Source: Corallococcus sp. EGB
GTDB lineage: Bacteria > Myxococcota > Myxococcia > Myxococcales > Myxococcaceae
Reading direction: 5' to 3'
Assembly (NCBI RefSeq): GCF_019968905.1
Contig: NZ_CP079946.1
Span: 8,963,356-9,027,355, forward strand
DNA length: 64,000 nt
The first letter of the stretch is position 1; each line of letters starts with the position of its first letter. Both the position numbers and the translations under genes were made by a program. Shown here piece after piece: positions 46,577-54,650 of this stretch. Below the pieces are notes generated by a model. It was not told the origin of the DNA. It made no database searches and saw only the letters and a program-made list of their open reading frames with translations.

Positions 46577-47974
46577 ATGCCCCATCATTCCTCGCGAGTC
46601 CTGTCAGGCCTCGTTCCGTCCTGGCTTCGCTCGCTGACCGTCTCCTCCTTCGCGCTCGGAGGGCTGCTGCTGGGCGCCCCGGCCCACGCCGCGGACCCGC
46701 AGGAAGAGCACCCGCCGGTCGCCACCATCCTCGACGTGACGCTGGAGGACGGAGAGCTGACCGCGCGCATCCTGTGGACGGACCGGCAGGAGGACCTGCC
46801 CGCGTTCTCGAAGCTCGTCTCCCATGACGGCAACGACACCGTCAACGCGGGCGTGGAGGTGACACCGAAGGCGGGCGAGACCTCGCAGGTGAAGCTGTTT
46901 GGCGCGCTGGACAAGCCCTGGGAGACGGGCTGGGCCCAGCGACTGGTGCTGGAGGACCCGAAGGGCGAGGCGCTGGCCACCCAGCCCTACGACGTGAGCC
47001 TGGACTGCTCGAACGAGAAGGAGTGCGGCCTCACGGTGTCCGCCGGCGCAGGGTCGGACAAGGGCGTGATGCACGTGAGCAGCGAGCTGGACGCCGCCGT
47101 CGCGGAGCTCGACGCGAAGTTTGGCCAGGGCGAGTACGACCTGGTGCAGGAGGTCTCCAAGAACTTCCCGGCCCTGCGCGGCGAGGCCATGGTCTACGCC
47201 CAGCAGCTCTACTGGTGGTTTCCGCGCTCCGGCCCCTGCACGTGCAGCTGGCAGTCGGTGACGGCGCGCACCCCCAACGTCACCCAGTTCATCTTCCAGT
47301 CGTACCCGAACCGGAGCCTCTACGGCTGGAACGGGCCGGGCGCGAAGCACACGCTGAGCGCCAACGCGCTGACGGCGTACCCCATCAGCCTCAACCGGAC
47401 CGCCACCGGCGTCAGCCAGCTGTCGCTGCGGCTGAGCTGCTCGCGCTGGGTCTACTACTACTGGTGGGACCTCATCATCCACCGGCCGGGCGGGCTGTTC
47501 CCGGTGCGCTTCCCGTTCCCCGTCAACGTGCCCTGCACCTCGCCGTGCGCGGCCCGCTTCGACCACCTGGGGCGCGTCAGCGGCCGGACGACCATCAGCG
47601 GCGTGGCCACGGCGCAGGAGCAGGGCGCGTGGCGCGTGAACGGCGGCGCGCCGCTCATCAACCAGACCATCACGCAGAACAACGCCTTCGACAGGACCGC
47701 GACGTCCACCGCGTTCGCGTTCGTGAGCAACTACAACGCGGTCAACACGACCGGCACGGTGACGGTGCCCTCGACGTCCGGCATGGCGAGCGCCATCACC
47801 ACCAACGGCCATGCCCAGGCCATCCACGGCCGGCTGTCCTGCTCCAGCATCCCCGGCCTGGCGGACGCGGCCGTCTGGGATTACGGGACGACGCAGGGCA
47901 CGCCCCAGCAGAACAGCCTGCGCTCCAGCATCCAGGGCTTCTTCCTGGGCTACGGCATCCTCACCTTCCCGTAG
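46577..47974 (+). CDS. Secreted protein of unknown function
   Basis: 465 residues. A long basic N-region and signal peptide (cleavage about residue 38, AHA/AD) lead into an N-terminal beta domain (about 45-140). The larger C-terminal part (about 190-465) has six or so cysteines and is rich in aromatic and Thr/Ser/Asn residues. I did not recognise a family. The strong signal and composition suggest an extracellular protein. It is preceded by a low-GC promoter region with a hairpin and followed by a bidirectional terminator. Confidence 0.75.
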   Translation: MPHHSSRVLSGLVPSWLRSLTVSSFALGGLLLGAPAHAADPQEEHPPVATILDVTLEDGELTARILWTDRQEDLPAFSKLVSHDGNDTVNAGVEVTPKAGETSQVKLFGALDKPWETGWAQRLVLEDPKGEALATQPYDVSLDCSNEKECGLTVSAGAGSDKGVMHVSSELDAAVAELDAKFGQGEYDLVQEVSKNFPALRGEAMVYAQQLYWWFPRSGPCTCSWQSVTARTPNVTQFIFQSYPNRSLYGWNGPGAKHTLSANALTAYPISLNRTATGVSQLSLRLSCSRWVYYYWWDLIIHRPGGLFPVRFPFPVNVPCTSPCAARFDHLGRVSGRTTISGVATAQEQGAWRVNGGAPLINQTITQNNAFDRTATSTAFAFVSNYNAVNTTGTVTVPSTSGMASAITTNGHAQAIHGRLSCSSIPGLADAAVWDYGTTQGTPQQNSLRSSIQGFFLGYGILTFP

Positions 47975-47995
47975 CGCGCGGGGTCCGTGAATGAA

Positions 47996-48042
47996 GACAC
48001 CCCGGAGGCCGGGCCCGTGAAGGGTCCGGCGCCCGGGGTGTC
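47996..48042. terminator. Nested bidirectional terminator
   Basis: An outer perfect 10-bp stem (47996-48005 with 48033-48042) encloses a second stem around GCCGGGCCC/GGGTCCGGC (one mismatch). It sits between the convergent secreted-protein and small-lipoprotein genes. Confidence 0.65.
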
Positions 48043-48078
48043 GGGGCCTTCGCGTCGCGCCCGGGCGCGGCGGAGGGA

Positions 48079-48282
48079 CTACTTGTCCGTCGCGTCCTCG
48101 ATCTTGTCGCCGGCCTTCTCCGCGGCGTCGCCCGTGGCCTCGGCAGCGTCCTCGGCCTTGTTCTTCACGGTGTCGCCAGCCTGCTCCATGTCGTCCTTGG
48201 CGGACTCGCGGGTGTTGCGGTGGCAGCCCACGCCCACGGAGAGGGCGCCCAGCGTCAAGGCCAGCAGCGTCAGCTTCTTCAT
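48079..48282 (-). CDS. Small charged lipoprotein
   Basis: 67 residues. ATG 48282 follows AAGGAG. The signal peptide ends in a Gly-Cys (VGVGC), and a 45-residue mature helix is rich in Asp, Glu, Lys and Ala (DTVKNKAEDAAEATGDAAEKA-like), resembling small YtxH/late-embryogenesis-abundant-like helical proteins. No function known; possibly stress-related by analogy only. The longer frame (to 48594) is a shadow of the divergent gene's promoter. Confidence 0.72.
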   Translation of the reverse strand: MKKLTLLALTLGALSVGVGCHRNTRESAKDDMEQAGDTVKNKAEDAAEATGDAAEKAGDKIEDATDK

Positions 48283-48499
48283 GCGGTGTGACTCCTTCGC
48301 TTGAGGGGGGGAGCAGTATGCGTTCCGCCGTCCCCCGTGCGCGGCGCAAGGTAGGCACTGTTCACCCACTGCCAAGTGGCCAGCCCCCGGGGACATCGCG
48401 CGCCGGGTCCTGGGAGCCCCGCTGAAGGCGTCGGGGCGCGCTGCTAGCGTGAGCCCTTCACGGGGGGCCCGCGTCCCGCCCCCGGAGGCCCACCCATCC

Positions 48500-50059
48500 A
48501 TGTCGTCGTCCGTCCGGCTCTCGCGGCCCACCCTGTTGCTCGTCCTGGCGCTGACGGCCCTCTGGGGCTGTTCCTCGGACGACCCGAAACCCACCGAGCA
48601 GCCCTACTCCGACGTCCAGTTCGACCTCACCGTTCCGCCGGAGACGCCGGTGGACGCGGAGCTCTTCCTCAAGGGCCCCAGCGCCACGTTCGGCGGCACG
48701 GACGGGCGGGGCCTGGAGCTGGTCTATCAGGGCGGCCGGGTGTTCAGCCAGAAGGCCCGGGTGCTCAAGGGCACCGCCTTCACCTACGCCGTGCGGATGA
48801 CGGCGCCCACGGCCCAGGTGGCGCTGGACGCCCAGGGAGCGCCGGAGGCGGACCACACCCTCATCGTCCAGGAGAACGAGGAGAACGTCGCCCTGACGGT
48901 GGAGCGCTTCGGCGCGGAGGGAGGGGAGACAAGCGCGAAGACCGTGTTCATTGTCCACGTCCCGGACATCACGCCGGTGGATGCGAAGGTGTGGCTGACC
49001 GGGGACCTGCCGGAACTGGGGGGATGGAATGGCGCGGAGGTGGAGCTCTACAAGGCCGTGGACAGCGCCTACGCGGGCGCCCTCTCCTTCGCCGCGGGCA
49101 CGGGCATGGAGTTCAAGGTGACGCGCGGTTCGTGGGAGCAGGTGGAGAAGAGCAGCACCGGCGCGGAGGTGAGCAACCACACCTTCACCACCGGCGGCGG
49201 CTTCGAGCGCGTGTCCATCGTGGTGGGCGGGTGGGCGGACCTCACCACCCCGCCGCCCCCGACCCACACGCTCACCGGAGATGTGCGCTACCTGAGCAAC
49301 GTCACTCCCACGGACGCCACCCTCAAGCCGCGCGACGTCATCGTCTGGCTGCCGCCCGGCTACGACGCGGACGCCACGCGCCGCTACCCGGTGCTCTACA
49401 TGCACGACGGCCAGAACCTGATGGACGCCAGCACCGCGTTCGCGGGGGAATGGAACGTGGATGAGACGGCGCAGGCGCTGGTGGAGTCCGGCCAGGTGGA
49501 GCCGCTCATCATCGTGGGCATCTACAACGCCGGGGCGGACCGCATCGCGGAGTACACGCCGGTACCGTTCCCTCCGGAGTACCCGAACGCGGGCCGCGCG
49601 GACGTGTACGGCCGCTTCCTCATCCAGGAGCTGAAGCCGCGCATCGACGCGGAGTTCCGCACGAAGCCTGAGGCGGAGTACACGGGGCTCGCGGGCTCGT
49701 CGCTGGGCGGGCTCGTGTCCATGTCGCTGGGGCTCAAGCACCCGGACGTCTTCAGCCGCCTGGGCGTGGTGTCGCCGTCCGTGTGGTGGGCGGACCGCGA
49801 AATCATCGCGGAGGTGAATGCGCTCACCGCGAAGCCCGCGCTGCGCATCTGGGAGGACATCGGCACCCACGAGGGCACCGGCAGCCAGGCGGAGACGGTG
49901 GCGGATGCCCAGGCGCTGCGCGACGCGCTGGTGGCCAAGGGCTGGGTCGTGGACAGCGACCTCAAGTACACCGTGGTGGACGGAGGCCTGCACAACGAGG
50001 CCGCGTGGAGCGCCCGCTTCGGTGACATCCTCCGCTTCCTGTATCCCGTGAAGAAGTGA
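48500..50059 (+). CDS. Esterase lipoprotein with starch-binding-like domain
   Basis: 519 residues. The signal peptide ends LWGC, so a lipoprotein. An N-terminal beta domain (about 30-130) is followed by a CBM20-like starch-binding-type module (about 145-250; WLTGDLPELGGWNG). A C-terminal alpha/beta-hydrolase of the esterase D/feruloyl-esterase type (about 265-515) has the nucleophile motif GSSLGG. This combination suggests hydrolysis of esterified polysaccharide or storage material at the cell surface; the substrate is unproven. ATG 48500 is preferred over 48449 because it begins the signal peptide. Confidence 0.85.
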   Translation: MSSSVRLSRPTLLLVLALTALWGCSSDDPKPTEQPYSDVQFDLTVPPETPVDAELFLKGPSATFGGTDGRGLELVYQGGRVFSQKARVLKGTAFTYAVRMTAPTAQVALDAQGAPEADHTLIVQENEENVALTVERFGAEGGETSAKTVFIVHVPDITPVDAKVWLTGDLPELGGWNGAEVELYKAVDSAYAGALSFAAGTGMEFKVTRGSWEQVEKSSTGAEVSNHTFTTGGGFERVSIVVGGWADLTTPPPPTHTLTGDVRYLSNVTPTDATLKPRDVIVWLPPGYDADATRRYPVLYMHDGQNLMDASTAFAGEWNVDETAQALVESGQVEPLIIVGIYNAGADRIAEYTPVPFPPEYPNAGRADVYGRFLIQELKPRIDAEFRTKPEAEYTGLAGSSLGGLVSMSLGLKHPDVFSRLGVVSPSVWWADREIIAEVNALTAKPALRIWEDIGTHEGTGSQAETVADAQALRDALVAKGWVVDSDLKYTVVDGGLHNEAAWSARFGDILRFLYPVKK

Positions 50060-50279
50060 CGAAGCCGCCGTCCCCTCCGGATGGACGCGACCTGGGGTGG
50101 ACGGACGGCGCGCCGGACGTCCATCGGCGGCGCGTCCAGCTCACGCCCTCCGCCGCCTGGTTCCAGGGCCGGTCCTGAGGCCTCGTGAACCCGTTGTGAC
50201 TTGAACGCCTACCTCCAGATGTGAAACAGGCTTCCGTGTCTCAAGCTGTATTTCCACCAAGACACGAAGGACGTGTTTC

Positions 50280-51539
50280 ATGCGTCACGCCTGGAATCGG
50301 CTGTGGTGGCTGGTGCCGTCGCTGTTCGTGGCGGCGTGTGGTCCGTCGCAGGAGCCGGTGGCTTCGCCGGAAGCGCCCGCGGAGGTCGGCGCGAGCACGC
50401 AGTCCGTGCTGTATCCGCCGCCAGTGCCCGCGAGCGGTAACATCGTGGACAGCACCGCGTACCTGGGCCCGGTGGGGCTGAACGACTCGGTGCAGACGCA
50501 GTTCACGACGAACCCGCAGTACCTGTCCTTCAGCTTCAACGTGGCGGCGGGGGCTCGGGTGAGCCTGGAGGTGACGCACCTGGGCAGCAGCATGTACCTG
50601 GACACGGGCCTGTTCATCTACGGCCCGAAGAACGCCAACGGCAGCTATGGCACCACGGTGCTCGCGCAGGATGACGACGCGGGCTATGGCGAGCTGTCCA
50701 AGGTGGCCAACCTGACGCTGGCGCAGGGCGGCGAATATCTGGCGGTGGTGAGCACCGGCACGGGCGCGGGCAAGCGGCTCCGTCTGGCGTTGGGCTGCGT
50801 CAACGGCGCCTGCGCGCAGGACGACCTCTTCACCGCGTGCGACCTGGACGTGGCCACGCGCATCGAGGTGTGTGACGAGAGCGTGGTGGAGACGCAGGGC
50901 GTGGCGCCCGCGCAGGCGCTGCCCCCGTGCACGGACGCGCAGGACGCGCACGACGCCTGGGTGTCCCAGTGCGTGATGCCCTCTGGCCAGAAGGCCTGGT
51001 GCGCCAACGGCGAGGCGGCCTTCACGTCGCGGATGTGGCCGGTGTGCAAGGACTTCTACCAGCGCTACTACGGCGCGGGCCCGCTGCCGCTCACGGAGCT
51101 GGCCCACTCCTCCGCCATCGACGCGGCCCGGGCCGCGGGCCACACCCGGTGCAAGGCCGGCGAGAATTACTGCGACGAGCTGCTCTGGACGCTCAACGTC
51201 CCGTCCATCGCGGGCACGCAGCCCACGCAGCTGGACTGGGTGGTGGAGGGCGCCTTCGCCACGCTGCCGGAGCTGTCCTCCAACCAGCGCGTGCGGTTCA
51301 CGCGGCAGGCGGACCTGACGTACGCGGACTTCGCGAGCCGCATCGCGTGGATGTTCCCGGAGCTGGGCCAGGTGCTGCCGCAGGAGCTGGGCAACGGCAC
51401 GGAGGTGCCCGTGGTGGCGCACCTCTACGATGACCCGCTGGTGGCCCCGGGCGCGCACGACTTCCACAACCTCTACATCGTCTACTTCCCCCAGTCGCAC
51501 CGCACCGCGGTGTTCTGGCTCATCCAGCACGAGTACTGA
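50280..51539 (+). CDS. Lipoprotein with beta-sandwich domain and Cys-rich C-terminal domain
   Basis: 419 residues. The signal peptide ends FVAAC. Residues about 50-180 form a PPC-type/discoidin-like beta-sandwich (VAAGARVSLEVTHLG-like strands). The C-terminal half has several cysteines (DACDLDV, PPCTDAQD, VSQCV, AWCANG, PVCKDF) and a helical region. No catalytic motif recognised. It is probably a surface protein with one structural and one disulfide-stabilised domain. It converges with the radical SAM gene. Confidence 0.75.
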   Translation: MRHAWNRLWWLVPSLFVAACGPSQEPVASPEAPAEVGASTQSVLYPPPVPASGNIVDSTAYLGPVGLNDSVQTQFTTNPQYLSFSFNVAAGARVSLEVTHLGSSMYLDTGLFIYGPKNANGSYGTTVLAQDDDAGYGELSKVANLTLAQGGEYLAVVSTGTGAGKRLRLALGCVNGACAQDDLFTACDLDVATRIEVCDESVVETQGVAPAQALPPCTDAQDAHDAWVSQCVMPSGQKAWCANGEAAFTSRMWPVCKDFYQRYYGAGPLPLTELAHSSAIDAARAAGHTRCKAGENYCDELLWTLNVPSIAGTQPTQLDWVVEGAFATLPELSSNQRVRFTRQADLTYADFASRIAWMFPELGQVLPQELGNGTEVPVVAHLYDDPLVAPGAHDFHNLYIVYFPQSHRTAVFWLIQHEY

Positions 51540-51567
51540 GCGGAGAGGTCCGCCGGGGGCGGTGCGC

Positions 51568-52698
51568 CTAGAAGGCGTACCGCACCCGGCAGTACGGCAG
51601 GTGCTTCGCGAGCAGGGCCTGGAACTCCGCCACGTGGCGGCCCTTGAAGCCGGTGCGGTAGCGCACGTTGACGCCGCCACCCTGGGACACCTTCGTCTCC
51701 TGGATTTCAGGCCGCCACAGCAGCGCCTCCGCCTTCGGGTGCCAGCGCAGGTTCACCTCGTGCAGGCCCGCGTTGTGCGTGAGGAAGATGATTTCGCACG
51801 CGAGCTGCTGCTTCGCCCGCTCGCCGATGCCGGCGTCCACCTGCTGGAACAGCTCCACGTAGGCGTCCTGCCAGCCCTCGTGGAGGATGACGGGGGAGAA
51901 GTTGAGGTGCACCTCGTAGCCCGCGGCCACGAAGTCGTCGATGGCGGCGATGCGCTCCGCGATGGAGCTGGTGCGCACGTCCAACAGCTTCGCCTGCGCT
52001 TGCGGCATCAGGCTGAAGCGGATGCGCGTCCGGCCCTGGGGCTCGTAGGTGAGCAGCTCGCGGTTGACGAGCTTGGTGGCGAAGCTGGCCTTGGCGTTGG
52101 GCAGCGTGGTGAACAGCCGCACCAGGTCCCGCACGTTGTCGCTGATGGCGGCATCCGCGGCGCAGTCGCTGTTGCACCCGATGTCGTAGACCCACGCGTG
52201 CGGATCCACGGTGTTGGGCTCCCGCTTGGGCCCGTGCTTGTACGCGTGCTTGCGGATGGCCTCTTCGATGCGGTCGATGTTCACGAACACCGTGACCGGG
52301 TTCGCATAGCCCTTGTTGCGCGGCACGTAGCAGTACGCGCACGCCATGACACAGCCGTTCGCCGTGGAGGGCGCGATGAAGTCCGAGCTGCGGTCATTGG
52401 CGATGAAGGACAGCGTCTTCTTCACGCCCAGCACCAGGGTGCTGCCCTTGATGCGGTTCCACGCCTCCACATTGCCTTCGTTGCCGAAGAGGCCGGGGAT
52501 GTGCTGGTGAGAGGCCACCTCCACCCGCTCCGCCTCCGGGTACCTCGCCAATATCTCCCTCCCGCGCGCGTGCTCCCGCACGGCGGGCTCCAGGTAGATG
52601 CGCGACACCCTCAACAGCCGGTCGAGCGGGCCAGGGCCCGCCGGGACGGGGGCCGGGCGCGGAGCGGCTTCCGGGAGGAAGAGGTCCAGGTTCTTCAC
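51568..52698 (-). CDS. Radical SAM protein, spore photoproduct lyase family
   Basis: 376 residues. The radical-SAM cluster motif is Cys 116-x3-Cys 120-x2-Cys 123 (CVMACAYC), followed by a TIM-barrel-like body with the HLNFSPV strand and a C-terminal FKGRHVAEF-like segment. The overall length and arrangement fit spore photoproduct lyase (SplB), which repairs UV-induced 5-thyminyl-5,6-dihydrothymine. This would fit a spore-forming myxobacterium, but myxospores differ from Bacillus spores, so another DNA-repair substrate is possible. Downstream of an aldo-keto reductase, 87 bp away. Confidence 0.82.
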   Translation of the reverse strand: MKNLDLFLPEAAPRPAPVPAGPGPLDRLLRVSRIYLEPAVREHARGREILARYPEAERVEVASHQHIPGLFGNEGNVEAWNRIKGSTLVLGVKKTLSFIANDRSSDFIAPSTANGCVMACAYCYVPRNKGYANPVTVFVNIDRIEEAIRKHAYKHGPKREPNTVDPHAWVYDIGCNSDCAADAAISDNVRDLVRLFTTLPNAKASFATKLVNRELLTYEPQGRTRIRFSLMPQAQAKLLDVRTSSIAERIAAIDDFVAAGYEVHLNFSPVILHEGWQDAYVELFQQVDAGIGERAKQQLACEIIFLTHNAGLHEVNLRWHPKAEALLWRPEIQETKVSQGGGVNVRYRTGFKGRHVAEFQALLAKHLPYCRVRYAF

Positions 52699-52785
52699 GC
52701 GGCGGATGTAACCGCGTTCCGTCCGCCATGCACCCGCCTCCCGTCACAGGGCCTCGAGCAGGGGCGGGGGGACGCGGGGTGCCCC

Positions 52786-53904
52786 CTACCCGGCCCGGGG
52801 TGCCACGCCGGTGAAGACCGGCGGCGCGTAGCCCGCGGGCTTGTCCCCCACCGCGGCGTTGCCGTGCAGGTTCAGCTGGTAGGGATTGGTGAACATGCCG
52901 TGGGGGAACGGCGCGGGCGGCGCGCTGGCCTCGTCCAGCTGGCGGCGCAGCTCGGCGGGGAGGGTGAAGTCGAGCGCGGCGAGGTTGCCGTCCAGTTGCT
53001 TGGGATTCGTGGCGCCGATGATGACCGAGCCCACTCCGGGCTGCGTGGCCACCCAGTTCAGCGCCACCTGGGACATGTCCCGGCCCAGCTCCTTCGACAC
53101 GCGCTCCAGCGTACCGACGATGCGCCAGTTGCGCTCGGTGAAGAGGCCCAGCTGGTTGCCGCCGATGGCGGAGTTGAGGCGGCCATCGCCGTGGGCGCCG
53201 GCCTCGCTCGGCCGGTATTTGCCGGAGAGCAGCCCCGCGCCCAGCGGGCTCCAGGTGGTGATGCCCAGGCCCAGCGTCTGGGCCAGCGGCACGTACTCGT
53301 GCTCCAGGCTGCGCTCCACGAGCGAGTACTGGAGTTGCAGATTGATGAGCGGCGTGAGCGCGTGCGCCTCCGCCCAGGTCTGCGCGCGCGCCGCGTACCA
53401 GGCCGGCACGTCGGACAGGCCCGCGTAGCGGATCTTCCCCGAGCGCACGAGGTCGTCGAACGTGCGGACCACCTCCTCCGCCGGAGTGAGCCGGTCCCAC
53501 GTGTGCAGGAGGTACAGGTCGATGTAGTCCGTGCGCAGCCGCTTCAGGGAAGCCTCCACCGCGCGCATCATGTTCTTGCGGCTGTTGCCGCCCGCGTTCG
53601 GGTCCCCCGGCTGGGTGCTGTTGTACGAGTACTTGGTGGAGATGACGACGCGGTCCCGGCTGCCGCGCTCCTCCAGGAACTTCCCGATGAGCGTCTCACT
53701 GGTGCCGTGCGTGTAGAGGTCAGCGGTGTCCACGAAGTTGCCGCCCGCGTCCAGGTAGCGGTTGAACAGCGTCCGGGACATGTCCTCCGTGGAGCCCCAG
53801 GGCCCTCCGTAGGTCCCGTCCTTCCCGAACGTCATCGTGCCCAGCGACAGCGGGCTGACGCGCAGCCCCGAACGGCCCAACAGGTAGTAGCGGTCCATCG
53901 ACAT
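52786..53904 (-). CDS. Aldo/keto reductase
   Basis: 372 residues, an (alpha/beta)8 barrel. The catalytic tetrad is visible: Asp and Tyr in VDTADLYTHG, Lys in STKYSY and His in YLLHTWD. NADPH-binding residues occur near the C-terminus (GATNPKQLDGN). It belongs to the aryl-alcohol dehydrogenase/YajO-like group and reduces aldehydes or ketones. ATG 53904 has GGGAG nine bases upstream and sits beside the candidate TetR operator, so it is probably the repressed target of the adjacent TetR regulator. Confidence 0.88.
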   Translation of the reverse strand: MSMDRYYLLGRSGLRVSPLSLGTMTFGKDGTYGGPWGSTEDMSRTLFNRYLDAGGNFVDTADLYTHGTSETLIGKFLEERGSRDRVVISTKYSYNSTQPGDPNAGGNSRKNMMRAVEASLKRLRTDYIDLYLLHTWDRLTPAEEVVRTFDDLVRSGKIRYAGLSDVPAWYAARAQTWAEAHALTPLINLQLQYSLVERSLEHEYVPLAQTLGLGITTWSPLGAGLLSGKYRPSEAGAHGDGRLNSAIGGNQLGLFTERNWRIVGTLERVSKELGRDMSQVALNWVATQPGVGSVIIGATNPKQLDGNLAALDFTLPAELRRQLDEASAPPAPFPHGMFTNPYQLNLHGNAAVGDKPAGYAPPVFTGVAPRAG

Positions 53905-53928
53905 GGTGTTGCTCCCTTCCAGCGGAAT

Positions 53929-53950
53929 ATCTGGACTGAACAATCCAGAT
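53929..53950. promoter_or_regulatory. Candidate TetR operator, upstream of the aldo-keto reductase
   Basis: A perfect inverted repeat ATCTGGA-N8-TCCAGAT, 25-46 bp upstream of the reductase start codon. The half-site TCTGGACTGA is repeated at 54606-54615 in front of the adjacent tetR gene, supporting a shared repressor. Confidence 0.55.
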
Positions 53951-54003
53951 TCAGGCATGCGAAGACGTCACGCGGGGCTTCCCGCGGCGAAAACCGGTGG
54001 GTG

Positions 54004-54588
54004 CTACTGGGCCTCGAGGCCCGCCAGCGCGAAGTCCACGACGGCGCGCAGGGTTTCCGGCGGGGTGCCGGCCTTGGCGCTCAGGCGCAGCCCGCTGATG
54101 GTGGACAGGAGGAAGGTGGCGGCGACGCCCGGGTCCAGCCTGGGGTTCAGCTCGCCCTTGCGCTGGGCATCCTTCACGACACGCTCCAGCGTGCCCTGGC
54201 CCAGGGCGCCTCCGGTCTTGAGCAGCGTGGCGACGTCCGCGTCCACGTGCGCGAGCTCCGCCGTGGCGTTCACGAAGAGGCAGCCCCGGGCGCGCACCTT
54301 CTGCGTGCCATTGGGGATGGAGAGGAGGTACTCGCGGATGGCGCCCAGGGGCGACGGGCGGGAGCGCAGGCACTCCATCAGGTTGGCGCTGTACTCCGCC
54401 TGGTAGGCGCGCAGGGCCTCCAGGTAGAGGCCGTGCTTGTCCCCGAAGGTGTCGTACATGCTCTGCCGGCCAATGCCCATGGCGCGCAGCAGGTCGTCCG
54501 TGGAGGTGGCCTCATAGCCCTGCTCCCAGAAGACCTGCATCGCCCGGCGCACCGCCTCGTCGCGGTCGAACTCCTTCGTGCGTGCCAT
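54004..54588 (-). CDS. TetR-family transcriptional regulator
   Basis: 194 residues. An N-terminal TetR HTH (about 8-55; STDDLLRAMGIGRQSMYDTFGDKHGLYLEAL) and a C-terminal TetR_C-like helical domain are visible. It closely resembles regulators that control aldo-keto reductases or other xenobiotic-response genes. ATG 54588 has a GGGGG site just upstream. Its own start lies 18 bp from a copy of the proposed operator half-site, so autorepression is likely. The reductase follows 99 bp downstream on the same strand. Confidence 0.88.
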   Translation of the reverse strand: MARTKEFDRDEAVRRAMQVFWEQGYEATSTDDLLRAMGIGRQSMYDTFGDKHGLYLEALRAYQAEYSANLMECLRSRPSPLGAIREYLLSIPNGTQKVRARGCLFVNATAELAHVDADVATLLKTGGALGQGTLERVVKDAQRKGELNPRLDPGVAATFLLSTISGLRLSAKAGTPPETLRAVVDFALAGLEAQ

Positions 54589-54605
54589 GCCCCCTACGTA
54601 ATGAT

Positions 54606-54615
54606 TCTGGACTGA
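54606..54615. promoter_or_regulatory. Second half-site matching the AKR operator (TCTGGACTGA)
   Basis: An exact 10-base match to 53930-53939 lying 18 nt upstream of the tetR start codon, consistent with autoregulation. Confidence 0.4.
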
Positions 54616-54650
54616 CCTGTCAAACAAACCCGCCCGGGGGACCCGGGTGG

